Made by a program: the position numbers and the translations under genes
Notes under the pieces: generated by a model
Told to the model about the DNA's origin: nothing
Databases searched by the model: none
What the model saw: the letters and a program-made list of their open reading frames with translations, nothing else
In this document: positions 1 through 7,953 of the stretch, piece after piece
Layout: each line of letters begins with the position of its first letter
Position numbering within the stretch: the stretch's first letter is position 1
Origin: Massilia sp. Bi118
Lineage (GTDB): Bacteria > Pseudomonadota > Gammaproteobacteria > Burkholderiales > Burkholderiaceae_D
Direction: 5' to 3'
Length of the DNA stretch: 64,000 nucleotides
Assembly: GCF_918697865.1 (NCBI RefSeq)
Contig: NZ_CAKKMV010000004.1
Span: 62,001 to 126,000, forward strand

Positions 1-1437
1 ACCGAGCTCAAGGGCGGCGGCGGGAGCGCTTCTGCCGGAGTGATCGAGACGCGCGAGTTACGTGTTCCGCACATGATCGGACGTACCCTGATATTTGGGC
101 GCACCCGCAGCCATGGGTCTGAGGGCGATCGAAGGGTGACATCGGAGTACGCATCGATCGAGACGCATGCACATGTGGCTGGACTAAGCGTTGCACTCGC
201 CATGCAATATGGCGATGACGCCGACGTTAAACTATCCGAGCTGCTGCTGTCGCGTATTCAGGTCCGGGATAAGGACGAAATCCCTACGGTTCCAGGCTTC
301 TGCGTGTCGGGTGCCGTCTTTGCTGAACCGCTCCCGAACCACAATAACGAACACATGGTCATGCATCTTGCCTTGCCTGGCCACCCGGACGTAGCCTTGG
401 CGCTTTTCAGTATCGCCGGCGCCAAATCGGGATCCGGCATCCTTTCCCGGACTGCGGACGTCGATGCAAGTGCCAGCGCCGAAGAGCTTCTGCGCGTGAC
501 CAAGTTACGGGCCGGTAAACGGAACATCAATGGATTGGAGGGGGAGGAAGTATTGGAGCGGGTACGCGAATTCAACTTTGCGACCACTTACGGTTTCAAC
601 TGGGAGACGCGAGGAATAGCAGTAGACCCGCTGCAACCCTATCTCTCCCTTGAACTTCAGACCGGCATTGGTGAACGGGCAGGCGGCAAGCCAGTCGATA
701 CAAGCCTTCATGAAGACGCCTTGCTCGCTTTGTGGGATAGCATTGCTTCCAGCATCCGGCTACGAAAAAGCGGACCGCCGCCTACGCCATCGGCGCCGCC
801 CGAACCCTCGGGTCCGAAGCTGGGCGCGGTGGCGAATGCCGGGGAAATCTGCCCACAGTCCGGCTGGTGGCGCTGCAATACCGGAGGTGAAGGTAGGAGC
901 GTGCATGGCGGTGCGGTGCAGTTCATTCGTCAGGGCGAGCGCATGCCCCAGGCATTGCTGCTGCCGCGCCAGACGATCTGGCAGAAGCTGAAACGCATCC
1001 AGCCAAGCGTCGAGAGTCCGGAGCTCACAGCCTGGACCCTGGTCGATAAGCGGCTGCGCCCGCGTACCGCGATCACGGTTGCCTTGGCACCGGCCGTCGC
1101 ACCGGCCGCAGGTGCGGCATCTGCTGCGATGGAGGTGCGCGCGGTGCCGCTCGGAAGCCATGTACGTACCGGCGAGGTTTGTCTCGCAAGTGGCTGGTGG
1201 AGATGCGAGGAATCGCATGCGCTCGACGGTACGCGCTGGTTCGCCCAAGGTAGTTTGATGCCGGTAGCGACCTTCCAGGTCCCTGCCGGTGTCTTCGCCA
1301 AGTCGGCCGGTCCCGAAGTGATTCAGCGGCGGAGCATGTGGCAACTAGTGCGGCATGCCGAAGCGTCGGTGGCGGCGCAAACGGTGCTGCCGACATCCGA
1401 TCGATTGTCGATTAACGAGCCTCCCGAATTGGTGTGA
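1..1437 (+). CDS. T6SS immunity Tli4-like protein, 5'-truncated by window edge
   Basis: The reading frame is open from base 1, so the gene starts upstream; a GTG at 40 is internal. The visible 478 residues fall in two parts. Residues about 15-258 are clearly paralogous to the next gene: shared blocks include MIGRT(L/M)IFG, DEIPTVPGFC against DEIPSEPGFC, and LLALWDSIASSIRLR. After a Pro-rich linker the last ~200 residues carry two copies of a module built around GE(I/V)C..SGWWRC, absent from the neighbour. Family assignment rests on resemblance to Tli4-type immunity proteins, which neutralise Tle4 phospholipase effectors of type VI secretion in the periplasm. No effector gene is in the window; it may lie upstream. 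The gene is visibly richer in AT than the chromosome after 2700, which suggests acquisition. The family call is moderately sure; the role of the C-terminal module is unknown. Confidence 0.65.
   Translation, partial: TELKGGGGSASAGVIETRELRVPHMIGRTLIFGRTRSHGSEGDRRVTSEYASIETHAHVAGLSVALAMQYGDDADVKLSELLLSRIQVRDKDEIPTVPGFCVSGAVFAEPLPNHNNEHMVMHLALPGHPDVALALFSIAGAKSGSGILSRTADVDASASAEELLRVTKLRAGKRNINGLEGEEVLERVREFNFATTYGFNWETRGIAVDPLQPYLSLELQTGIGERAGGKPVDTSLHEDALLALWDSIASSIRLRKSGPPPTPSAPPEPSGPKLGAVANAGEICPQSGWWRCNTGGEGRSVHGGAVQFIRQGERMPQALLLPRQTIWQKLKRIQPSVESPELTAWTLVDKRLRPRTAITVALAPAVAPAAGAASAAMEVRAVPLGSHVRTGEVCLASGWWRCEESHALDGTRWFAQGSLMPVATFQVPAGVFAKSAGPEVIQRRSMWQLVRHAEASVAAQTVLPTSDRLSINEPPELV
820..1368 (+). 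repeat. Tandem protein module around a GWWRC motif (two copies)
   Basis: Two diverged copies of a ~70-residue segment sit in the C-terminal part of the first gene. Copy 1 has GEICPQSGWWRC at bases 841-876, followed by a QG.RMP stretch and a WQKLKR helix. Copy 2 has GEVCLASGWWRC at 1171-1206, followed by QGSLMP and MWQLVRH. The two Cys, the GWW, the MP and the trailing Trp are kept in both. The repeat is at protein level; the DNA copies are diverged, so this is an old duplication. I do not recognise a named domain. Confidence 0.6.
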
Positions 1438-1476
1438 CGATCAGCATCTGAACAAGGCGCGTAGTCAGGCGATCTT

Positions 1477-2613
1477 ATGAAAAACAAAAAAATGGGCAGA
1501 TGGCCACATCTCGTTATTCTCGTGTTCGTTTTTTCAGGTGTGGCAACTTGGGCTGCCAGCGAGATCCGCAGCGCGCGGCATCGATCGGAAGTTGCCGCGA
1601 TGATGGCAAAGAAGAAGACAGCTTGCGTTGGACGCTATCTCGTCGATGTGCCAGCGGACGCCGATGTGACGCTGACCAGTGAGCGGCTGGCGGGTTTCGA
1701 GATTCAAACGCGTGAGGAGGACGAGGCGACATTTCGGACGCGTATTGCAGCGCGCGAGGCTGAAATCGCAACATCGGGCCGAATGTCCGATGATTCAAAC
1801 GGATTGGCGATAGTTCGCGATCTACGCATACCGGGAATGATCGGACGTACGATGATCTTTGGACACAATGCCGGTTATTTAATGGAAGCTGGTCGCCGGG
1901 TCAAAGACCAGTTCTCGTCAGTCGAGGTCCATGCGCATATTGGAAAGCAGAGTTTCACGCTCTCTGCGAAGTATGCGGACGAGGACAGGGCAAGATTGGC
2001 CGAAACACTCCTGACGCGACTACGCCTACGTGGTGAGGACGAGATTCCGTCCGAGCCCGGTTTTTGTATTGAGCGTGCATTCTTCTCGGAGCCACTTCCA
2101 ATACGCGAAGCCGAACATTTCGCGCTGCAAATTGGTCTCCCGAACCATGCGGATATAAAGATGACCTTATTTAGTCTGCCTGGCGGTGGTGCCGAACCCA
2201 GTTTATTCCGCCGTGTTGCCGAAACAGACTCCAGCGCCGGCTTTAGCGAACGCCTGCGGGTTACGAAAATTCGTCTCAAGAAGCGAAGTATTGATGGCCT
2301 GGAGGGCGAGGAGGCGCTCGAAAGCTTTCTCGAACTGAACCTCGCGACGACGTATTCCTTCATATGGGAAGCGAGAGGAATAGTAAGTGATCCACTTCGC
2401 CCCTTTCTATCGATCGAGCTTCATGCTGGGATGAGCCAACAGGCAGGAGGAAAGCCAGTCAACGCGAGCCTGCACCAAGACGCTCTATTAGCTCTGTGGG
2501 ACAGTATCGCCTCCAGCATTCGGTTGCGCGACCCCGAGCCAGGTTCTCTGCAGCACTCTAACGATCCAGGGCGACTCAAAGCGGTCGCCACAACCGCGCC
2601 AAACAAACTCTGA
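1477..2613 (+). CDS. T6SS immunity Tli4-like protein
   Basis: This is a 378-residue protein with an N-terminal hydrophobic segment (about residues 11-28) that is a signal anchor or signal peptide, so the rest should be periplasmic. After it comes the block KKTACVGRYLVDVPADADV, which I associate with the Tli4 immunity family, then a region homologous to the upstream gene through SSIRLR near residue 350. It ends soon after, without the Trp-rich repeat module of the paralogue. It lies 39 bases downstream of the first gene and 12 bases upstream of comEC. Codon use is distinctly AT-richer than comEC. Likely role: protection against a T6SS lipase effector; this is inferred from family only, because no effector is adjacent in the window. 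Confidence 0.65.
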   Translation: MKNKKMGRWPHLVILVFVFSGVATWAASEIRSARHRSEVAAMMAKKKTACVGRYLVDVPADADVTLTSERLAGFEIQTREEDEATFRTRIAAREAEIATSGRMSDDSNGLAIVRDLRIPGMIGRTMIFGHNAGYLMEAGRRVKDQFSSVEVHAHIGKQSFTLSAKYADEDRARLAETLLTRLRLRGEDEIPSEPGFCIERAFFSEPLPIREAEHFALQIGLPNHADIKMTLFSLPGGGAEPSLFRRVAETDSSAGFSERLRVTKIRLKKRSIDGLEGEEALESFLELNLATTYSFIWEARGIVSDPLRPFLSIELHAGMSQQAGGKPVNASLHQDALLALWDSIASSIRLRDPEPGSLQHSNDPGRLKAVATTAPNKL

Positions 2614-2625
2614 CCGACGCACTCG

Positions 2626-5022
2626 ATGCGCTGCGCCATTCTGGCCTTCACCGCTGGCGTGCTGGCGCTGCAAAGCGTCGCCGTACTACCGACGGCGCCG
2701 GTCATGTGCGTCTGCGTGGGATGTGCGATCGCTTGCATCGCGTTGGTAGGCATCGTGAAGCGGGTCTGGAGCACAGCTTGCCTTACTGCCTGCGCCGGCA
2801 CACTCCTCGGCTACACCTGGGCCGCCCTGATGGCCCACCATGCCCTCGTATCCCAACTCGCCCCTGCCGACGAAGGCCGCGACCTCACAGTAGTCGGCAT
2901 CGTCGACAGCCTCCCATACCACTTCGAGCAAGGCCTGCGCTTCAACCTGCTGGTCGAGCGCACCGAAACACCCGGAACGACAGTCCCGTCCAGAATAGCC
3001 CTGTCCTGGTACGCCGACCGCGGCAGCAGCCCCGGCAAGCTGCCCGACAGCTTGAAACCCGGCGAACGCTGGCGCCTGACGGTGCGCCTGCAGCGCCCGC
3101 ACGGCAACGCCAACCCGGGCGGCTTCGACTACGAGGCCTGGCTGCTGGAGCAGGGCGTGCGCGCCACCGGCTATGTGCGCGTGGACAGCGGAAATGCGCA
3201 GCTGGACGCCTTCGTGCCGCGCGCCGGAACCCTGATCGAGCGGGCCCGCGCCGTGCTGCGCGACCGGATCCAGGCAGCGCTGCCGGACAGGCAGTACGCC
3301 GGCGTGATCGTCGCGCTGGTGATCGGCGACCAGCGCGGCATCGATCAGGCGGACTGGCAGGTCTTCAATCGCACCGGTATCGGCCACCTGATCTCGATCT
3401 CGGGCCTCCACATCACGATGATCGCGGGACTCGCCGCGCTGGCGATGTCCGGCCTGTGGCGGCGCTCCTTCTTCACCGGCGCCCAGTTGCCGCTGCGGCT
3501 GCCCGCGCAGAAGGTCGCTGCCTTGACGGGCGCGGCGGCCGCGCTGCTGTACGTGCTGCTGGCCGGCTTCGGCGTGCCGGCGCAGCGTACGCTCTACATG
3601 CTGGTGGTGGTCGCGCTGGCGCTGTGGTTCGGCAGGCTGGCTAGCGTCACGCACGTGCTGTGCCTGGCCCTTGGCGTGGTCGTGCTGCTCGACCCCTGGG
3701 CCGTGCTGTGGCCCGGCTTCTGGCTGTCCTTCGGCGCGGTCGCCGTGATCCTGTTCGGCGGCCACGGACGCATCGCCCCGCGCGAGACCGGATTCAAGGC
3801 GAACCTGAAGACGGCAGGCCGCACGCAGTGGTCGGTGACGCTCGGGCTGGTGCCGCTGACGATGCTGTTGTTCGGCCAGGTCTCGCTGGTCAGCCCGCTG
3901 GCCAATGCCATCGCGATTCCGCTGGTGAGCTTTATCGTGACGCCGCTGGCGCTGCTGGGCAGCCTGTCGCCGGCGCCGCTTGGCGGCTGGCTGCTGCTGG
4001 CGGCGCATGCCGTCGTCGAAGGACTGGCGGTGGTGCTCGGGCAGCTTGCACAGATGCCGGCCGCGGTCTGGCGCGCGCCGGCGCCGCAGGCCTGGGTCTT
4101 CCTGCTGGCGCTGGGCGGCACCATGTGGATGCTGATGCCGCGCGGCTGGCCGCATCGCTGGGCCGGCGCGGCGGCCTGGCTGCCCCTGCTGCTGCAGATG
4201 CCCGAGCATCCGGAGCCAGGGCGCTTTCGCGTAATCGCCTTCGACGTCGGCCAGGGCATGGCGCTGCTGGTCGAAACCGCCGGCCACCGCCTGCTGTACG
4301 ACACCGGTCCGGGCTACGCGCCCGGCGCGGATTCGGGCAGCCGCGTGCTGCTGCCGTATTTGCGCATGCGCGGGATCGCGGAACTCGACGGCATGGTGGT
4401 CAGCCACAGCGACGCCGATCACACCGGCGGCGCGCTGGCCGTGCTGGGCGAGGTGAAGGTCGGCTGGCTGGCGTCCTCACTGCTGGCCAGCCACGCGGTC
4501 GCGCGCGCGGCGCCGCGCCATCTGCACTGCGCGGCCGGCCAGCGTTGGGAGTGGGACGGCGTGCGCTTCGAGATGCTGCATCCGGCCGCCGCCAGCTATG
4601 CGGACCCGAAGCCGAGGCCGAATGCGCGCAGCTGCACGCTGCGGATCACCAATGGCCGCACTGCCATCCTGCTGGCTGGCGACATCGAAGCGGCCCAGGA
4701 AGCGGCGCTGGTTGCAAGCGGTGCGGACGGCCTGCGCGCCGACGTCCTGCTGGCGCCGCACCACGGCAGCGGCACCTCGTCGACCCAAGCCTTCCTGCAG
4801 GCGGTCCACCCCAGCGTGAGCGTGTTCCAGGTCGGCTGGCGCAACCGCTACAAGCATCCCAAGAAAGAGGTCTACGAGCGTTACGGCCAGCTCGGGATCG
4901 AACGCCTGCGAACCGACGAACTGGGTGCGCTCACGCTGGCGTTCGACGCGAAAGTCGAAGCACAGGCCTACAGGCGCCAGCACGCGCGCTACTGGAGCGC
5001 GGCGCCGGAGCCGAAGCAATAG
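2626..5022 (+). CDS. comEC: DNA internalization-related competence protein ComEC/Rec2
   Basis: A 798-residue polytopic inner-membrane protein of the ComEC/Rec2 family, the channel that carries single-stranded DNA into the cytoplasm during natural transformation. Seen in order: an N-terminal DUF4131-like region with two to three membrane segments and a soluble part (to about 200), the competence domain with many membrane helices and the family-typical GIGHLISISGLHITMIAGL (about 250-270), and a C-terminal metallo-beta-lactamase-like domain with SHSDADHTGG (about 591-600) and LLAPHHGSGTSS. Full length is normal for the family. It stops one base short of the convergent sensor kinase gene. No other competence gene is nearby, as is usual for comEC in proteobacteria. 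Confidence 0.95.
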   Translation: MRCAILAFTAGVLALQSVAVLPTAPVMCVCVGCAIACIALVGIVKRVWSTACLTACAGTLLGYTWAALMAHHALVSQLAPADEGRDLTVVGIVDSLPYHFEQGLRFNLLVERTETPGTTVPSRIALSWYADRGSSPGKLPDSLKPGERWRLTVRLQRPHGNANPGGFDYEAWLLEQGVRATGYVRVDSGNAQLDAFVPRAGTLIERARAVLRDRIQAALPDRQYAGVIVALVIGDQRGIDQADWQVFNRTGIGHLISISGLHITMIAGLAALAMSGLWRRSFFTGAQLPLRLPAQKVAALTGAAAALLYVLLAGFGVPAQRTLYMLVVVALALWFGRLASVTHVLCLALGVVVLLDPWAVLWPGFWLSFGAVAVILFGGHGRIAPRETGFKANLKTAGRTQWSVTLGLVPLTMLLFGQVSLVSPLANAIAIPLVSFIVTPLALLGSLSPAPLGGWLLLAAHAVVEGLAVVLGQLAQMPAAVWRAPAPQAWVFLLALGGTMWMLMPRGWPHRWAGAAAWLPLLLQMPEHPEPGRFRVIAFDVGQGMALLVETAGHRLLYDTGPGYAPGADSGSRVLLPYLRMRGIAELDGMVVSHSDADHTGGALAVLGEVKVGWLASSLLASHAVARAAPRHLHCAAGQRWEWDGVRFEMLHPAAASYADPKPRPNARSCTLRITNGRTAILLAGDIEAAQEAALVASGADGLRADVLLAPHHGSGTSSTQAFLQAVHPSVSVFQVGWRNRYKHPKKEVYERYGQLGIERLRTDELGALTLAFDAKVEAQAYRRQHARYWSAAPEPKQ

Positions 5023-5023
5023 A

Positions 5024-6562
5024 TCAGGCTTCGCGCGGCAAGGTAATCGTCACCCGCAAGCCACCCCCGGCGCGGTTCGCCGCCGTGATCCGCCCGCCAT
5101 GCGTCTCGACCACCCGCTTGGCGATCGCCAGCCCGAGTCCATGGCCGTCGACGTTGTTCTGCGTCGGGTTCGAGCGGAAGAAGGGTTCGAAGATCTCGCC
5201 CAGGTGTTCCTCGGCGATGCCGGGGCCGCGGTCCAGCACTTCGATGTGGACCAGGCCGTCCTCGGGGTGCAGGGCGACGTCCACCGCGCCGGCGGCGCCG
5301 CCGTGCTTGACGGCGTTGCGCACGATGTTCTCGACCGCGCTCCACAGCAGGTCGGGCGCGCCCATGACCGTCACCGGGACCGGGGCGTCGACGTCGATGC
5401 GGGCGCCGGCTTCGAAGCGGGCGTCGTCGGCGATCTGGTCGATCATCTCGACCAGGTCCACCGCTTCCATCGCCGGCGGCACGCTGGCGGCTTCGAGGCG
5501 CGACAGCGTCAGCAACTCGCCGACCAGGCGGTCCATGCGTACGCTTTCGCGTTCGATGCGTTCGAGCGAGGCCTGGATCTTGTCCGGCTGCTGGTGCGCC
5601 AGGCCGATCGCAGCCTGCAGTCGCGCCAGCGGCGAGCGCAATTCGTGCGAGACGTCGTGCAGCAGGCGGCGCTGGCCTTCCATCAGGGTGCGCAGCTGGG
5701 CGCTCATGCGGTCGAAGTCGTGGCCCAGTTCGGCCAGTTCGTCGCCCGCGACTGCCATCTTGGCCTCGCCGAACTTGGGCGCGAGGTCGCCGGCGGCGGC
5801 GGCTTCGAAGGCGCCGCGCAGGGCGCGGATCGGCCGCGAGAAATACCAGGCGAGGAGGGCGGCGAACAGGAAGCTGGCCATGGTCGCGGCGGCGATCGGC
5901 AACCAGCGGCCGACGTGACGGCCGAATTCCGGCGGCAGGCCGAACAAGCCGCCGGGACCGCCCGGGCCGCCGGGGCCGGGACCCACGCCCGGATAGGGGC
6001 CGTGCGCCCGCTCGAACCTGGACGCGACCGAGCTGCCAGGCGCCGCGCCATCCAGGCTGGCCCTTGCGCCGTGCGCCGGGTCCGCATAATTGCCGCCGGC
6101 CGGCGCAGGCTTGCCGTCCGGCGCGAAGCCAGGCCCGCGCTGGTCGTCCGGGCGTGGACCCGGTTCGCGCGAGGCGAAGGCGAGATAGCGCCGGCCGTCC
6201 GGCGCGGTCAGGCGGGCCACGGCGTGGGTCTGGGTACCGTCGATGAGCTTGCGCGCGACTTCCTCGCGCAATTTGGGCGGCACCGTGCGCCCGAGCAGTT
6301 CGTGGTCCTGGTCGTCCAATACGTAGAGGTGCACGCGGCGCGTGGTCGCGGCCAGTTCGCGCAGGGCGTCGACGCCACCGTGCTTGAGCGTCGCCGCGGC
6401 GGCGTCCAGCATGATCACGGCCGGCGGACCGAGATCGAGGGTGGGTTCGGTATTGCGGTGGCGCGCCTGGTCGCGCAGCCAGAGCGTGCCGCCGATGCCG
6501 ATGGTGGCCGCCACCTGGGCGAGCAGGATCGACAGGAAGAACTTCCAGAACAGTCGGCCCAT
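5024..6562 (-). CDS. CpxA-like membrane sensor histidine kinase
   Basis: A 512-residue sensor kinase. One membrane helix at about 7-28, a periplasmic region to about 218, a second helix at about 221-241, a HAMP domain to about 295, then the dimerisation domain with the H-box DVSHELRSPLARL (phospho-acceptor His306) and an ATPase domain with N, G1 (DRGPGI) and G2 (GHGLGLAI) boxes. It should autophosphorylate and pass phosphate to the regulator encoded 2 bases upstream in the same operon. Odd point: residues about 186-205 of the periplasmic part are almost pure Gly and Pro, matching in style the Gly/Pro/Arg-rich part of the CpxP-like protein encoded divergently. CpxA-like is inferred from architecture and neighbours; general sensor kinase is certain. 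Confidence 0.9.
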   Translation of the reverse strand: MGRLFWKFFLSILLAQVAATIGIGGTLWLRDQARHRNTEPTLDLGPPAVIMLDAAAATLKHGGVDALRELAATTRRVHLYVLDDQDHELLGRTVPPKLREEVARKLIDGTQTHAVARLTAPDGRRYLAFASREPGPRPDDQRGPGFAPDGKPAPAGGNYADPAHGARASLDGAAPGSSVASRFERAHGPYPGVGPGPGGPGGPGGLFGLPPEFGRHVGRWLPIAAATMASFLFAALLAWYFSRPIRALRGAFEAAAAGDLAPKFGEAKMAVAGDELAELGHDFDRMSAQLRTLMEGQRRLLHDVSHELRSPLARLQAAIGLAHQQPDKIQASLERIERESVRMDRLVGELLTLSRLEAASVPPAMEAVDLVEMIDQIADDARFEAGARIDVDAPVPVTVMGAPDLLWSAVENIVRNAVKHGGAAGAVDVALHPEDGLVHIEVLDRGPGIAEEHLGEIFEPFFRSNPTQNNVDGHGLGLAIAKRVVETHGGRITAANRAGGGLRVTITLPREA

Positions 6563-6564
6563 CT

Positions 6565-7251
6565 TTACTCGCGGATCAGTTGGTAGCCGAGACGGTAGAC
6601 GGTCTGCAGGCAGGAGCGGCCGTCCGACAGGGTGCCGAGCTTGTGCCGCAGGCTGCTGAGGTGGACGTCGATGTTGCGGTCGAAGCGCGCCAGCGGGCGG
6701 CCCAGTCCCTGTTCGGACAGGTCGTTCTTGCTGACCGGGCGGCCGGCGTTGCGGGCCAGGACTTCGAGCAGGTTGAATTCGGTGCTGGTCAGTTCCAGCG
6801 GGGTGCCGTCCCAGGTCGCGCGGCGCTGCTCGGGCAGCATGGTCAGCTTGCCGACCGTGAGCGTGATGCCGGGGCCCTCGCTGCTCGCGCCTTGCGTGCG
6901 GCGCAGGATGGCGCGCACGCGGGCGGTCATCTCGCGCGGGGTGCAGGGCTTGGTCACGTAGTCGTCCGCGCCAAGTTCGAGGCCGAGAATGCGGTCGGCG
7001 TCGTCGCCGCGGCCGGTCAGCATCAGCACCGGGATACGGCTGGCGGCGCGGATGCGGCGCAGGGTCTCGATACCGTTCATACGCGGCATCATCACGTCGA
7101 GGATGGCGATCGCGTACTGGCCGCTGAGGGCTTCGCGCGCGCCGGTCTCGCCGTCATGGGCGCAGGCCACGCGAAAGCCTTCCTGTTCCAGGTACTCGGT
7201 GAACATCCCTACCAGTTCGGTATCGTCGTCGATTAACAGCACTTGAGTCAT
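6565..7251 (-). CDS. CpxR-like OmpR-family response regulator
   Basis: A 228-residue two-component regulator: receiver domain (acidic pocket near 8-10, phospho-acceptor Asp52 in AILDVMMP, conserved Lys101 in YVTKP) and a C-terminal OmpR/PhoB winged helix (about 130-226). The segment FDRNIDVHLSSLRHKLG is the hallmark of the CpxR/RstA branch. It is the first gene of the regulator-kinase operon, with the kinase start 2 bases after its stop. Phased TTTAC-like repeats in the divergent intergenic region are a probable binding site for this protein, by analogy with the CpxR box of E. coli. The exact stimulus cannot be read from sequence. Confidence 0.92.
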   Translation of the reverse strand: MTQVLLIDDDTELVGMFTEYLEQEGFRVACAHDGETGAREALSGQYAIAILDVMMPRMNGIETLRRIRAASRIPVLMLTGRGDDADRILGLELGADDYVTKPCTPREMTARVRAILRRTQGASSEGPGITLTVGKLTMLPEQRRATWDGTPLELTSTEFNLLEVLARNAGRPVSKNDLSEQGLGRPLARFDRNIDVHLSSLRHKLGTLSDGRSCLQTVYRLGYQLIRE

Positions 7252-7301
7252 GTTCGCATCTTAGCAAATGGGGATGGGGACTGGCGCTTCAGGTGCCCGT
7301 C

Positions 7302-7337
7302 TTTACCCGGTTTTACAAGCATTTAACGCCACTTTAC
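7302..7337 (+). promoter_or_regulatory. CpxR-like operator: four phased TTTAC-like half-sites
   Basis: The region between the regulator operon (leftward) and the CpxP-like gene (rightward) holds TTTAC at 7302-7306, TTTAC at 7312-7316, TTTAA at 7322-7326 and TTTAC at 7333-7337, on the same face of the helix with 10-11 base periodicity. The first pair is exactly TTTAC-N5-TTTAC, the reverse complement of the known E. coli CpxR box GTAAA-N5-GTAAA. The position suggests activation of the CpxP-like gene and possibly autoregulation. The site is seen directly; regulation is inferred. Confidence 0.7.
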
Positions 7338-7386
7338 AGCGCCGGGCACGAGAATGCGGCATCTCAACCACACAAGGATGTCGAAC

Positions 7387-7935
7387 ATGAAAACGGTACG
7401 TAAATCGTTGGCGGCCGCACTGCTTGCGGCCTGCTGCGCCTCCACCTTCGCCGCCGGCCAGGCCGAGGCGCCGCCGGCGGATGGCGATCACGCTGCCGAC
7501 CAGGGCCCGCGCAATGGCCCTGGCGGCCGCGGACCGGAAGGACGCGGACCGGAAGACGGTCCGCGTCACGGCCCCGGCCCCGGCTTCGAAGGCCGCGGCC
7601 CCGGCGGTCCGGCTTTCGGCCACCACTTCGGCCACCTGAAACTGAGCGAAGCCCAGCAGGACAAGCTGTTCGCGATCGAGCACGCCGCCGCGCCCCAGCG
7701 CCGCCAGCAGGAAAAGGCGATCCGCCATGCGCACGACGCCCTGCGCGCCCTGCGCGACGCCGCCCAGTTCGACGAAGCCAGGGCCGGCGCTGCCTCGCGC
7801 GAGCTCGGCCAGGCCATCGCCGCGGAGACCCTGCTCGAAGCGCGCCTGCATGCGCAGGTGCTGGCCGTGCTGACGCCGGAGCAGCGCGAACAGCTGCACC
7901 AGCGCCGCCCGCAAGCGCCGCAAGAACGTCCGTAA
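7387..7935 (+). CDS. CpxP/Spy-like periplasmic protein
   Basis: A 182-residue secreted protein. The ATG at 7387 is preferred over in-frame ATGs at 7354 and 7378 because an AAGG lies 9 bases upstream and the product then begins with a clean signal peptide (MKTVRKSLAAALLAACC...AFA-like cleavage near 22). A Gly/Pro/Arg-rich low-complexity stretch (about 38-75) precedes a helical domain with QQDKLFAIEHAAAPQRRQQEKA and the LTPEQREQL motif near the end, typical of the LTXXQ (CpxP/Spy) family of envelope-stress chaperones and sensor inhibitors. It is divergent from the Cpx-like operon and behind its operator array, which supports the role of a feedback partner. The next gene starts 18 bases downstream. 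Confidence 0.75.
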   Translation: MKTVRKSLAAALLAACCASTFAAGQAEAPPADGDHAADQGPRNGPGGRGPEGRGPEDGPRHGPGPGFEGRGPGGPAFGHHFGHLKLSEAQQDKLFAIEHAAAPQRRQQEKAIRHAHDALRALRDAAQFDEARAGAASRELGQAIAAETLLEARLHAQVLAVLTPEQREQLHQRRPQAPQERP

Positions 7936-7953
7936 GCCATGGAGGAACAAGAA

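Noticed and set aside
2686..4422. Long minus-strand open frame (578 codons) under comEC
   Set aside because: It is antisense to a complete ComEC gene and its product is rich in Arg, Gln, His and Ala without domain features, as expected for a high-GC shadow frame.
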